Assembly (NCBI GenBank): GCA_019914945.1
Contig: JAAWWQ010000018.1
Location: 1 to 64,000, forward strand
Direction: 5' to 3'
Length of the DNA: 64,000 nucleotides
Origin: Typha latifolia
Taxonomy: Eukaryota > Streptophyta > Magnoliopsida > Poales > Typhaceae
The position numbers and the translations under genes are program-made. This document shows positions 21,793 through 33,724 of the stretch, one piece after another (position 1 is the first letter of the stretch; the number at the start of each line of letters is the position of its first letter). The notes beneath the pieces were generated by a model. The model ran no database searches. It was not told where the DNA came from and was given only the letters and a program-made list of their open reading frames with translations.

Positions 21793-22830
21793 TTTCCTTG
21801 TCTGAGGACGAGCTCTACTATTGCAAATGGCTTTTGTTGAACCCAAGACATCCACCCCACACAAAGAAAGTATTCTCAGCATGGAAGAGCTGCTGTAGGA
21901 GTTTACCGGATCTTCAAAGACCCGGGGACTCTTGTGAGCAATCATTCATGTGTGTCTTTGTCCAAATCATTCCCGAGAACGACTAGAATGTCTAGGCCTC
22001 AATTTTCCATATTAGAAGGAAGAAGATCCAGTAAGGGTGGTGGAGGAAATGCTGAACGAGGATTATTCAACTTGGTAGAATTACCTACTCTTATGGAATC
22101 TTCTGTGGTTCGGAAGAAAAGCTGAGTTAGCTGGTTTCGTGACTACCGAACCGCCTTGGAATGCCAGCTCACTTGAAGGACATTATCAATGAGGTGATGG
22201 GAGTTGCTGGATGAGCTTAGGAGTCAGCTACTTTAGCAAACTTGGCTAAGAGTGAGATACCATAAAATCGAGTGTTGAGATTATGCACCAAGCGGCGTTA
22301 GAACTCCTACAGTGGCACTATGAGTTCCGGTATGCCGTTGAGCTCTCACAACCACCTTCCACGGAGCTGATGAATGACCTCTTCCGCCCACTCTTGTCAA
22401 TTTATCTTTCTGCAATCTTCTTTGGCGATATTAGTATACAGGTGGAGTGAGCACTTGCGGCACGTCTCAAGGTGAAATGGCTATCGCCCCCGCGACAAAA
22501 CCGGCTAAAGACCACAGATGAACTTGCAAGTGTCTTTGAGAGAGTCAAGAGTGAACTACTTAGGGCATATAATCTCTATAAAAGGGAGTGGAAGCGGCCC
22601 GAGCAAGATCAAGGAGAATATGGTGGATGGCCCAATTCCTACTATTAGAGGGAACAAGAGTTCACTTGGATTAATGGGGTACTACCGGTGATTTATTTTC
22701 AACTATGGTAAATTGCCACATGACAGCCTCCCTTACTCTGAAAAAGGTCAGGTTTCAATGGGCCAGGCAATAGCGGAGGCCTTGAGCACTTGAGAAGGCT
22801 ATGTCTAAGCTAAGTTCATGCCTGATTTGT
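21793..22830 (+). pseudogene. H3 reverse transcriptase, strongly degraded
   Basis: Nucleotide similarity to the H1 RT runs in order: ELYYCKWLLLNP (21808-21845), a QIIPEND-like block, VEEMLNEDYST near 22045-22080, [14 protein letters not shown] (about 22370-22400), an FFGDIS active-site remnant where FFDDIL is expected (about 22420-22440), and a CLGHIISI-like block (about 22560-22590). Stops are frequent. Confidence 0.7.
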
Positions 22831-23302
22831 GTGCTCTGGTGGGTAGCTGCTTGGGTGAGTGCATTGGGTTTGATGCAAAAAAGGGCAGACCCGTGGCATA
22901 TATGGCAAAACATTGTCAAGTCGTGAAACATTATCTACCTCTGGCGAAATGGCGATTCTCGCTGTCACCAATGTGACCGTACTTGATTATTATGGTTTAC
23001 TATCCATAGGACCAGCATAACTTACCCTACTTTTCATGAGCAACGTGTTTTTTACTAGCCTGCTTGGTGGAGTCACGAAACTCCTTGGTATGACTAGACA
23101 GTCTACAAGGGGATTGAAAATCTGTGACCGTCAGTCACTCTTTTTATGCTTAGGACACAAGTGAGCTCTCTTTCAGCAGCATTTCTATATCTTCAGGTGT
23201 GGGAGACAGCATCAGAAGATCATACATGGAAGAACTTAAGCCAGAGTTTCAAGAATCGCTACAAACTTCAACCTTGGAGGACAGGTTGCGGAAGGCATGT
23301 GG
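22831..23302 (+). pseudogene. H3 RNase H joined to polyprotein tail
   Basis: RNase H blocks are recognisable in broken frames: AYMAKHCQVVK (about 22900-22930), PYFHEQRVF (about 23028-23055) and a KGIENL-type remnant (about 23110). From about 23190 it passes to the tail (EDHTW-EL-like, then TSTLEDRLRKA) and reaches the 3' LTR at 23303. The integrase is missing at the same point as in H1. Confidence 0.75.
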
Positions 23303-24198
23303 TGGATGTCGAATTGGACTTCTAAAGCATTCGTCTCGAAACATGATTCTTCAGGGTATTTATTTCATCTTTTTGAGTGTTTAATTTCCAATAAATAAGT
23401 TTTGTAGAGTGATTCAAGGCAGGTGGAGTGAAATTCCGAGCGGTTTGTGGGGTTGTGAACGTGGTGAAGAGAATGTACTATCGTTGTTACAGCGGCCTTT
23501 GTCAGCGTTAACCAAATCCAGATGGCTTGAACTGGTGATGCGTTGGCGGTCGGCGAGAGCCTGTGTTTGGGTTAATTTGAGTTGTTAGTTACAACCTTCT
23601 AAAAGGATGTGGTAGGCAACCAAATTGAGGGTGATTGTGAGATTGGGTTTTGCCTCCCTTCGTCTTCTTTGCTCCCCGTTCTCTCTCTCAATCAAGCGGC
23701 TGCAGCGCCCCAGCCTCTCGTCGGCCTAATCTCTCCCTAGTCCCTTGGGGTGGCTCTTCTCTTAGGTCAATCTGTCCCCACGCCCTCAATCATTCCATCA
23801 ACCTGGCTTCCTTCCTGCCATCACTGCCCAGTGCCACCGTCTTTGGGTCCTGTCCCTGTTACCACGGATCTGCGTCACTCCATCCACGGATCCAAAATAG
23901 ACCATCTGACCTTCTGTCGAAATCGGATGATCGAGACATGAATTCGCCTGTAACTGATTTGTTGGAAAGCTCTTTTCTGGGGCTACAACATATCAAAACA
24001 AATCGTCAGCGGCGGCATATTCAGGTCTTTTATTTCAATTCCATGCCAGATCTGATCCGGATAGAAGAATTTGGAAGAAATCTGACCCTTCATAAAGCGA
24101 GATCGTACCAAGCTGAAATGCTCAGGCTCCGTGGCAGGAGGGTAGTCGTGGCATCAGTCCGGTGGCTCTCCACCTTAACCCAGGCGTGAGTGGTATCA
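23303..24198 (+). repeat. H3 3' LTR
   Basis: Degraded copy of the 5' LTR: a weak TGGATGTCGAATTGGAC start, a mostly destroyed U3 TTCGAA cluster, and recognisable CATCCACGGATCC and GTTGGAAAGCTC blocks. It ends near GAGTGGTATCA with what look like three decayed end/primer units (about 24098-24198), matching the triple unit of the 5' LTR. The 179-codon frame at 23650-24189 is LTR, not a gene. Confidence 0.75.
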
Positions 24199-25174
24199 GA
24201 TTCTGTACCAAGAATTTGATCTTGAAATTGAACAATAAGGTTACGAAAATATTGTGAGATCCTTATCTAGGCTTATCGTGAATCATCTTATGAATTTAAA
24301 CCAATATCTGAATCTTTAATGAGCAGCTAATGAGTGTATGGCTCCCATGGTATACTGATATTGTCAACTATACGCTATTGGTCAATGCCTCCGCTGAGTT
24401 AAGTTCTTTCGGGGATGACCCGTACTGTTAAGTATTGCGGATCTTCATCAGCGGAGATATGCAGTATTCGATGATTTTTATAAAATTATTACCTTTGTGT
24501 AATCAAGTATGTGAAGGTTATTTTGGCTCTAAAAGACTACTGCAAGAATTTACACTAGCGTGGGTTTATTGGTCTCATCTTCGTCATGTTCACGAGTATT
24601 GCAAAGTTTGTGATAGATGTCAAGAAGGCTAGGAAGTATTTCAAAGAGGAAGATGATGCGACAATCCGATTTTTAATTGTTGAAATTTTGATGTCTGGAA
24701 TTATGATTTTGGACATTTCCAAATTCTTTGGTTATAGATACATTCTTTATTTATTTGTAGATTATGTTCAAAATGGGTTTGAAGCCATAACTTTAGCCAG
24801 AACAAATGATCACAAAGTTCATAATCAAGTTTTGAAAGACAAATATTTTCTTTCGTTTTGGTAAGCGCGTGCCATTGACTATAAGCGATGGGAAATATTT
24901 TACTGATAAGTTTTTAAAGACTTATGCTTAAATATTCTATATATAAGATTGCCACTCCTATCATCCCCCAAATGATACTCAGTCGAGATATCAATTGAAG
25001 ATCAAAAGAATTTTGGAGAAAATGGTTAACCTACTAGGAAAGATTGGGTCCTTAAGGCTTAGTGATGCATTAGAGCCTCAGTGAACTACATTGCAGCTCT
25101 ATTAGGATCTCCCCATGTGAATTGTGTTTGGTAGGCTTGTCACCTTCCGGTAGAGCTAGAACATCGAAACTGGC
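24199..25174 (+). pseudogene. Athila-like RNase H end and integrase
   Basis: Begins with QEFDLEIE (24212), the continuation of the RNase H at 19361. Integrase follows: FGSKRLLQEF then VHEYCKVCDRCQEG (CxxC of the zinc domain, 24590-24630), VEILMSGI, FGYRYILYLFVDYVQNGFEA and ARTNDHKVHNQVLKD (24730-24845), ISDGKYFTDKF in a shifted frame (second catalytic Asp, about 24877-24912), KRILEKMVN, and LSPVELEH-like sequence just before 25174. The first catalytic block is damaged near 24705. The T2 LTR at 25175 interrupts it; the C-terminus resumes at 27881. Confidence 0.85.
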
Positions 25175-27880
25175 TGCAACACCCGCAAGCCTGAAAGCAG
25201 TTAAGCGCGACCACTAACTGGCTATTGATGCGACCGTTGATTAAAGTTACTACTTAATTAAATAAACCTATATCAACATTATAATTTTATCCACAATATC
25301 TAAACTAAGAATAACTCAAGTCTAGCGCTGAAACAACATAGGATAGCCTACTTGGGCCACCATGAACCTGACACATCTGTCAAAGAGGCTTTTGCGCTTC
25401 CGCTGCTGTGGCGGTATATACATAATTATTCAAGTACAAAGTCACTTGCTAAAATATAAAACAAGGATAAAGATACACTTTGGGGGATGTACTTATCTAA
25501 ATCAGATAAATACTCATCCCGTCTATAATACTAACCATCCTCTCTTCACCCATTGCTTCAAGACCTCCAAGGAGTATCACGCTCACTAGTTCATCACAGG
25601 TTTGGAAGGGAAAAGAAAGTGTGAGCTAGAAACTTGAGTAGATAGGCCTTACCCCAATCGGTGATGCAAAACAAAAGAGTAAATCATATGGATAATGAAT
25701 AAGAAGAAAGCTATGATGCCATGTATGAGCATATATATGCTACATTATCAATGAAACACTATATCATCTTAGAATTAAGTTCTCATGAATGAGCATATTA
25801 TATCTCAGCAAAATATATCACAGTGATTACATATGACATCCCCAGAATATAACAACACTATCATGTATGTAGCAATTATGATCTAATGATACTATAGTCA
25901 TATCAATGATGATGCATGATGCACACATAAACCGCCGACCAAATGAGCATTATGTGTGAAGACCGACCACATATCTCTCTCATATCACACAATGTCGTCT
26001 CCAACTCTAAATATCATCCGTCTTTGAGTTACGGTACTGTACAAGCTCGTGCTAAATCATGCCTGGCTCAAGCATGCCATTATCGCTAAGAGTAGCTATA
26101 TAGATGATATTACATTACCATGCGGCAGGGGTATCTTTGTGATAAATCATCTCACTGCTGCTAAGGGTATACCAAAATAATCCACCACTATACCGTATAC
26201 TAAGGTATATCAATGATAGTTGTATCCACGATAAATACGCTAAGAGTACAACATCGCGTGTCGTAGCCTCTTCCACTTGCTAAAGTATGTCCAGGTACCA
26301 ATCGACAAATAGTTTTAGCCATCATCATCACATACACATGTATTGATTTTCTTACATAATAGATCATATACATATATCAGAGGTATTGTGGATCATACAA
26401 CTGAGAATTTAGGTAGTAAAGATGCCAAGAGAGAAAAATGATGATATGGGCTCATTATGTATTTAACGCATCATCTCTAGCAACTAGTCTGTCATGCATA
26501 TTCGTGATGGGGGGTCATCCAGACATAAGGCTATAATGGTATAAATCATCTCCATCATCTCTATATATCACCAAGTGTACTCACTAACCCACATTAGCCT
26601 AATTAAATGCATGATAAAATATGTGACTAAAATCATCTCTACTATGAGGGTAATAATGGGGCTAAACATACATATACATAATAATATATCTCTGGGCATT
26701 TGAGAAAAGCGTCAAGGGATAGATACCACTCTACCCTGCTGCATTATAAATGACCAAAAAAAAAAAACATTCTTCTTGTGACAACAATCAAGCCTTGATA
26801 GCTAGTCCCTTTGGGTCTTGAACGAGGATGAAATCTAAGAATTTTATATAACATATATTCTCCAATCTTTCTATTATTCTAAGTGCTTTAGGTTAAAAAT
26901 AATTTCGTTGTAATCATGCTACCCTTCATCCTCTTTGTTTTTGTTATTATTAACTTTTTAATTATATTATTTAGTGTATTTAAAATATAATTATACACTT
27001 TTATTATTCTCTTTGATAAATAAAAAAATAAGAATTGATTCTTACACCAAATAAGTATGCAAAATCTCCCATTACACCAACCTAATAATTACTGTGCCTT
27101 CTATGATTAATATAGTAATTTATATTTCTTAAGTATTTGCTAAACATTATATAATTAAATTTACTTACTACTTCATATAAACAATTAGATTTAGTCATAT
27201 AATTAAATGTTAAATTAACTAAACCTCATTGAAATAATTAATAATATAATCAAATATAATAATAATCAATAATATGCATATATGTTTATTTGTTAAAACT
27301 ATACAAGTGTGACTAGCCTAGCTCAACATAATAAATTGCTAGGCTGAGCCCGGCACCACGCGTTGCAGGTGGGCGGGCCTAACACCTCTGCTGGCAGTGC
27401 AGCCGAGAGAAGGAAGAAGGAAAGAGAGAAGAAGGAGAAGAAGAAGGCGAAGAAGAAAAGGAGAAGAGAAGTGGAAAGTCAGGAAGTCTACACGGCCACT
27501 AAGTGGGCCACTTTCGTGCAGGCCCTCACCTGTGGCGTCAAACCTCCAGGTGGTCGAGGTATATCAAGAGAGAGAGAGAGACAGATGAAAAGAGGGGAAG
27601 AAAGAGAGAGGCTCTGTGGTGGTGATAGGAAAGGATTGATGGTGGTTCTTCTCGGTTGGCTGGTGAGATAGGGAGAGAGAGGGAGAAAGCTGAAAGAGAG
27701 AGGGTGGGAGAATGCGTGAAGAGAAAAATATTCAGAGAGAGAAGGTCACGCGGCGGCAGAGTGCTTGGGCTGGGTGGGTCCACCACCGCGTCACATGGTG
27801 TGTGAAAAGAATTAGCTCTGGAGTGGGTCGCGTGGCCCCAGCTGCTGCCACCGCCAGCGCCTGAGCATCTTTGGGTATGA
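25175..27880 (-). repeat. Tekay-like LTR (type T2), probable solo LTR, inverted
   Basis: A 2.7-kb insertion in an integrase gene. The left edge reads TGCAACACCCGC and the right edge GGGTATGA, a decayed form of the TGTAACACCC/GGGTGTTACA inverted ends of Tekay LTRs. On the minus strand, (CT)n tracts (27560-27720), a CTTCTT-rich tract (27405-27470), a GGCCCAC segment and a long AT-rich tail match the order in 34560-37407 and 49470-52273. No internal coding sequence is present. The target duplication is not clear. Confidence 0.6.
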
Positions 27881-28260
27881 GGTCGGCCACAACGTGCTCA
27901 ATTTTGATGTTCATAGGCGAGGTGCTCTTAGGAAATTACAATTGAATGAGCTAGAGGAAATTAAGAAAATGATGCTTATTCTTGTGCTAAAAACTATAAG
28001 GATAAAATGAAACAATATCATGGTAAACACATTTTGAGAAAATCATTTAAATGCTGCTCAGAAAGTCCTACTTTATAATTCGCATTTACATCTTTTTCTG
28101 AAAATTGGTAAGTAAGTGGGTGGTCCTTTCTATATGTATACATCACCTGGAGCTATCAAGATTGAAAACCCAAAAAATGGTGAGGTATTGGGTGAATGGT
28201 CAAAAGCAACATTTTAAGTGCCCAATCGAGGTGTGGAAACTTTGCTAAGTCTAATTGTCA
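27881..28260 (+). pseudogene. Athila-like integrase C-terminus
   Basis: Reads NVLNFDVHRRGALRKLQLNE then LEEIK, DAYSCAKNYKDKMKQYHGKH and ILRKSFK. This is the RKLQLNELEELR-DAYENA-YKEKMK-HDKHI block typical of Athila/Tat integrase. The decayed SPGAIKIENPKNGEV and GEWSKATF-VPN complete it near 28235. It directly continues the gene cut at 25174. Confidence 0.85.
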
Positions 28261-29793
28261 AGGTTGGTCTATATATACATGAGGGTGTTTCTGTGTTATT
28301 TGACTTTTTATTTTGCATTATTATATGTACAATGATGTGGAGGGTCTTGTAGTATATTATCTCTTCTCAGGTAGGAGTCACCATTTTTTTGTGCTTTCTT
28401 TTCTTGACTAAGGGACAATGTAGAATTTAGATTGAGGTGAGAAATTGGTTTTCTTTTTTCTGGGTCTTTTTGATTACTTGTCGTTTATGTTTTGTTTTCC
28501 AAAATAACTCTGTTTTGCTCTGTTAAAATTATCTTAGTGAGCATTTGCTTGAAGTGTGGTGGCCCAGTTGGCTTGAGCATCGGACATGAGTGATGTTTGA
28601 TTAGCGAAGCATAATCCTATTTTTTTTCTTCATTCTTTTGTACATATTTAAAAAATTAATGGGACATGTGTGTTCTGGAACAATTACAATCCTCGAATGT
28701 AGTCTTGTTACCATTATATTTAAACAAATGAGATCGGTATAAAATATTTGGTATTCTTGGTAATTCTCAGTCTGTCATCATAGAGTTTCATGCTATTATT
28801 CGGGAGAAGGAAATTTTCAGATCACATATGGAGTTTAGTGTAATACTCATGATAAATATATCAAAGTTGATTGAAATACAAAACGGTATATAGTGATGTT
28901 GAGCAAGCCAGTCTCTCACGAGTGGCGGGCCTTGGCGCTGTTATGAGAAGTGTTCTGTGCCAAAGGCAGAGTTACCATCTCTAATTCACATGTTAGTTGT
29001 ATACCACTTTTTGTCGTGTGATGGAGTGGGTGCCTTGTCACCTAGTGGCCCAAGTCCACTAGCGCGAGATCCTTGCTACAAGGACCATCTAGAAAGCAAG
29101 ATATTTAGCATTACCTTAATTACTTGAAATACCAAGTTAAGTTAATAAGAAAATTAAGATCATAATAAGCATATTATACATATATACCATAACATTTCGG
29201 TGTAGTTTAAGTGCGGATCTATCACATGTGTTAATTGATACTTTTCTATTATGATTTTGGGAGAATGAATAGTTTTAATAAGGTTAGAATGTATATTCTA
29301 AGCTAAATGAAGATGAAAATGGATAACTTTCCCCATTTTTGGAATGATTATAAATCTAACTATGTTAAGCTTTGTGAAAATTACTAGTATTTGTGTATAT
29401 TCTTACCATTATGGGGTCTTGAAGACAATTGCAAAGTTTGAGATTTCTTGATGGATGATATATTATGTCATTCTGGGTTGATTTTCTAAATATTGTTATA
29501 ATCAATATGGAGCAAAATTTTATTGATTTATTTCTTTTCAAGTTTTCTATTATGGATCTGGCAACTTTCCTTTTATTTTTGTTTTAGTTGGCTTAATGAA
29601 TTTTGTAATTAAATCCCTTACAAGTATCATGAGACTGCTTCAGTCCACTAGTGAGCTAGGGATTTAAAGGCTTATTATATCTTAAAAATATAGTATTGAT
29701 GCGTGTGAAAGGTAAATTAAATTTTGTTATTTTATATTTTTTCTGAATTCTTCAGTTCTTGTTTTGGGTTGACAAGTCTTGGATTAGAGTATT
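28261..29793 (+). other. Athila-like 3' untranslated region
   Basis: Non-coding, T-rich. It includes GGGACAATGTAGAATTTAG (28410-28430), of the kind found after integrase in plant Athila/Tat elements. From about 28690 it matches 1853-2968. It ends with a weak purine tract before TGTTAAATTC at 29794. Confidence 0.6.
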
Positions 29794-30013
29794 TGTTAAA
29801 TTCATAAATTATATAGTTTATTCTGCTAAGTCATTATAAATATTATATTCTTTTTAACTAATTATATATTTGATTATATGTAGACCTTTGGTCAGTAGGA
29901 TCATTTGGGTCACTTTAAATATGGTCTAATTTGGGCTCAACCCAAAATTAGAGGACTTAGCCATACTAACCATTACAGATCTCACCTCTCATCTTTCAAA
30001 TCTATTATGATAT
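29794..30013 (+). repeat. Athila-like LTR start, interrupted
   Basis: TGTTAAATTCATAAATTATA, matching the LTR start at 2969. The match runs to about CTCATCTTTCAA (29990), where a Fam-G LTR begins. Confidence 0.6.
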
Positions 30014-30897
30014 GCTTAGTTGGGATCTTTCTTGGCTGTTAGTTATTTATTTTTATTAAAATATAAATTCTGCATATCTCATGGTTGCAGAACTGAGGTG
30101 CTTTATTACTTATAGATACATGACATAATAGTAAATATGAGGCACATATTTTATTAAGATTAGAGCATGAGTCATGAGGTTGAAACTTGAAAGTTTTCAA
30201 GCCTTGTAGCGTTACATGCAAAAAATGTCTTTTGTCGTTCAACAAGTCATTAGATTTCCAAGAATGATGTAGAATCTCTACAAATTGGGTTGCCTTGTTT
30301 TAGGACTTTGTTAGTAAGCCTCTGTATATATGTGGTGCATGGAGGGATTCATTCTGCTCTTCAGGATATTGAGTTTTGCCTCTCATCATCCCTCTCCCTA
30401 ATCTCCCTCATATTCCCTCACCACCATCAACTTCCACAGCTACTACATTGGCAGGAGTTTCTATCTCTAACTTCTAATCTCTGGCGGCCAGGCCGTCACA
30501 TGTCTTTGCTTTTTGGGATCTCGACTCTTTACAATCCACTAGTCTCATATCCTTTCATCGCGTCTTACCGTCACGCTGTCTCACTTTTACCTGTCCCTTA
30601 ACCTAACATCCATCTCACAAAATTCTTTATACCATCTTGTGAAGTTGTTGACCTTATATTTTGTGTCCTAGTTTTGGTTCAAAATCTGAAGGATGTAAGT
30701 AGAAGAAGTTGTAGATTAGGATGTTATCAATCTAACCCCACTTTGTTTACGTGTATTCTATTCCAGAAGAATAGTGAAGCCACTAGTTTCCATAGGTTGC
30801 ACAATTTGTTCCAGCAAACACATCCAGGATCTTTGGGAATGCGTTGCGTGCTTCCTATCTCATGGTTTAGAGGTTTATCAATTGTTAGGCCCATAAG
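30014..30897 (+). repeat. Fam-G 5' LTR
   Basis: Starts near TTAGTTGGGATCTTTC and shares TTATTTTTATTAAAAT with the other Fam-G LTRs. A TATA-like TCTGTATATATGTGG lies near 30323. CCTCTCATCATCCCTCTCCC-type sequence follows, and a perfect tRNA-iMet primer site lies just after it. The U3 motif cluster is mostly absent here. Confidence 0.65.
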
Positions 30898-30909
30898 TGG
30901 TATCAGAGC
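30898..30909 (+). other. Fam-G primer binding site (tRNA-iMet)
   Basis: Perfect TGGTATCAGAGC. The leader after it is similar to 63744-64000. Confidence 0.8.
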
Positions 30910-32560
30910 CCAATCATCAAAATATTAAGCCGTAAAGTGGCCTTGAGCTATCAGAATTGACTCAAGAGGCGTATCGTGGGCAGCTCTGAGGCGTATCAAT
31001 TGTAGCAGGCAGCTAGGCAGGAGGCGGGCACCCGGACCTCCATTAGCGATTGCAAAATAAGGAAGATTGCTATCAATAAAGGGAGGCTATGACACGTGGC
31101 CAGAAGGAAGTGAGAGACTCAATCCTTGTGATGATACTAATCATGAGGCAGATTCATTAGCAGACCGGAATCAACCAACGTCCATGGTTATGACCTGGAG
31201 ACTGGCGGGATCTTCCCAAAGCCAATTTAAATATTTTTCATAGAGTTGTTTCAATTCAAAGGATACAATGATTTCAAGGCATATCATAGCGATTGGGTTA
31301 ATCATCTCCCTTAGAGCCGGAGTTTCAAGAAGGACAAGCAGTGGGACCTCATGACACGATCGCCATGGCTAGTCAGTCTGACATCATTGATTGTCTGTTG
31401 ATCCCTCTTGCCTATACCACTTATCATCCCTTCACTGAATTTCGATCAAGGCCGTGGTGGTTGAACCGAAAAGGCATCTGGCATCGGTGCACTTAAGTCG
31501 ATGAGGAGGTTAACGCTTTGGATGAGTTGATCCACACGGAGATGAAAGTGATGGGTGATGAGGATTTGAAAGGTGTGGGATCTTTTCTGCAAAGGGTTTT
31601 GGGCTGAACCGAGATCTTTGCAAACCCGACAATATATTGAGAGGAGAGCACTTGCTTGGACTTTCAGGCCAGGTGGTGATCAGCAGTTGGGTGTTTCAAA
31701 GTCCCGCCACAATATTTTGATTGTCAGTACAGCGGAAGATGCAAAGGTCCAGATGGCCAAGCTTTCACCTCCAGAAACGGCATTTGCAATGGTATCGATC
31801 GGTTATTAGGGTGGAGGATTTACCCAGGATCAGGCTGAGATTTTTGTAGGAGGATTACATGCAGACTGGAACAGCGGCATATGAACCACACCTACCACAC
31901 TGGCCAAGCAAGAAGGGTTTGAAGGATTGCATTTATGTTGGAGTGCAGGATGGGTTTTGAGGGTTAAGCTAGTCGTTTGTGACCACTGTGGCCAGATGAT
32001 ATTGATGAGCACATTTGGCTGAGGGCTGAGAGAGGAGATACGGGGTGGATGTTCATGCTTTCCTATATCCTACCCTCTTGAAGGCCTTTTGAGGAGAGGC
32101 CATGGGGATGGGCAAATCATAAGGCTTCTGGGTAGCCTTAAAAACTAGTGGGGCAGCTTGAGATGGGCGGTTACACTAAATTCTGGCTGAAACCGAGTTC
32201 AAAAATATCATTGAGTGCACTAGACTACGACCACCTTTGAGGCTAACATGATGTGAGAGGCCCAAGACCCTCAATTGAACCTACCCTGCCCGAGTGGAGG
32301 AGCAAATATGCTGGCCAGAAGGCATACCGCTTTTATACGATCTTGATGAAGATTTCACCCAGTCCTTGATTAATTATCCCAAATAATTGTGATGATTAAT
32401 ATGATTGTTGAGGATAAAGGTTTTGTGAAGTATCCAGAGGAGGTCATAAAGGAGGTTGTTGTGGAGGTGTAGAAGATGTCTGGTTGAAATATTGACGATG
32501 CATGCATCATTCAGCATACTTCAGCGTTGGGATGTTATGCAAAAGATGAATGGTTAGAAA
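30910..32560 (+). pseudogene. Fam-G leader and Gag, strongly degraded
   Basis: The leader (30910-31340) includes CCGGACCTCCATTAGCG, also found near 63755. Further on, FTQDQAEIFVGGLHADW (about 31815-31870) looks like the end of a Gag capsid domain, and TTLAKQEGFEGL continues it. The ORF at 31573-31809 lies within the same stretch, but I cannot assign its segments. No zinc knuckle could be read with confidence. It is assigned to Gag mainly from its place between primer site and protease. Confidence 0.5.
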
Positions 32561-32569
32561 GCATTATGC

Positions 32570-32890
32570 CCGCTCCTCCTTCCGATTCGAGTACATAGCT
32601 TTCTATAAGAGAGGTTGGTAGGAATTGAGTTTTGGATGCCGGGCAGCCCTTGAGTTAGCATTGCTATTAGGCGCTGGCACCAGGTGAGAGCTTGTGTGCC
32701 GTCGGGTGGTGTTGGGTGAGACACGATATCCGGTATGGACTTATCTCGGTCTTTGCTACGAGGGGGAGCAGACATTGTCCTTGGCACTTAGTGGATACAA
32801 AAGTTTTAGGACCCACATCATTTGAATTCAAGAGCATGTGGATGAAATTTAAACATAGAAACAAAGATGTGCTGCCTTGATGGTTTTTGG
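32570..32890 (+). pseudogene. Fam-G aspartic protease, C-terminal part
   Basis: In two frames the strand gives ADIVLGT, then WIQKF, then TSFEFKSMWMKFKHRNKDVL (32768-32878). This is the LG-QWL-LGPV-FDF block at the end of plant Ty3/gypsy proteases. The same MWMKFKH-NKDV signature occurs on the minus strand at 62120-62330, which ties both to Fam-G. The catalytic DSG/DTG was not found. No RT follows; an inverted Fam-G LTR begins by 33095. Confidence 0.75.
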
Positions 32891-33094
32891 TCTTTGCCGT
32901 TCTCTGATGTAACTATAGTGAAAAGGGCTTCATATGCGTATGATTTTGGTCTATCTTCTTGATTTAGGATCAGCAGAAGATTAATTTCAAGTAAGTTTGG
33001 TACTACCATTGAAAATTAATACAATTTATTCTTAGATAACTTTCCTAGGCTGTGCAGGAGCAGCCAGGAGTTGCCACTTGCTGGGTGAGCAGGT

Positions 33095-33700
33095 ATGAGT
33101 GATTACAGGTGGAGTGGATATTGCAAGTTGTGGATGGGTATGCTGGAGATGGGTGGATGGTGGATGCTTGATTAAGGGGATATGAACAAGGAATAGTGGT
33201 TTGAGATCCCAAAGAAGGGTGGCTCGGTGAGGAGTTAAGAAGTTAGAAGAAACCTTGTCTTGGTAAAGTTTGAAGGATGGCCAGTGAAGGGAGGAGGAAG
33301 ATTATGGTAGATAGATGATAGAGGCAAAAATCAATATTCAATAGCATAATGAATTTGGCTGCCATCCAAATATTTATAGAGCTAGCTAACAGAGTCTAAA
33401 ACAATAAATAACCCTAATTCTATAAGATTCTAGTGATCACGTTCGAACGCGTCAATCATATTGAGCACAAAAAGTGTGTGCATGCGAGAACGTGATGCTT
33501 AGGCATTACCCGAATCGGCGTTGGACTTCCCACCCAGCCAATTCAAGCGGCGCATTATGCGTTCTGCAGCCATTTGTAAACCTGATGCAAGAGTTCGTAA
33601 AAAGGGCATTATGACATGGCCACATCCTACATTGGCATAATGGAACTTTATTTTGTAAATAAATAACTAATGCAATAAGAAAAGTTCTAACAATTATCAC
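33095..33700 (-). repeat. Fam-G LTR, inverted
   Basis: On the minus strand it begins near GTTAGAACTTTTCTTATTGC (about 33700), carries CGTTCGAACGTG-type sequence (about 33440), a TATA-like CTATAAATATTTGG (about 33375) and ATTGATTTTTGCC, then U5 with GGGATCTC-type sequence. It faces the plus-strand Fam-G LTR at 33725 head to head. Confidence 0.65.
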
Positions 33701-33724
33701 GATGTCCCAGGTATTTAAAATCCT

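Larger units (their letters stand above)
19511..24198 (+). mobile_element. Fam-H LTR retrotransposon H3, lacks integrase and central Gag
   Basis: Plus-strand, 4688 bp, flanked by GATTA (19506-19510) and GATTC (24199-24203), a probable 5-bp TSD with one change. It has 5' LTR, intact primer site, Gag N-terminus joined to zinc knuckle, protease, RT, RNase H and tail, then 3' LTR. There is no integrase. The RH/tail join is the same as in H1. The left half is well preserved; the right half, from about 21.8 kb, is much more diverged, including the 3' LTR. Confidence 0.85.

Noticed and set aside
23650..24189. 179-codon plus-strand frame
   Set aside because: Falls entirely within the H3 3' LTR.
30898..30909. 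TGGTATCAGAGC sites as tRNA gene ends
   Set aside because: No tRNA cloverleaf around them; they are complementary to tRNA-iMet and sit just after LTRs, so they are primer sites.
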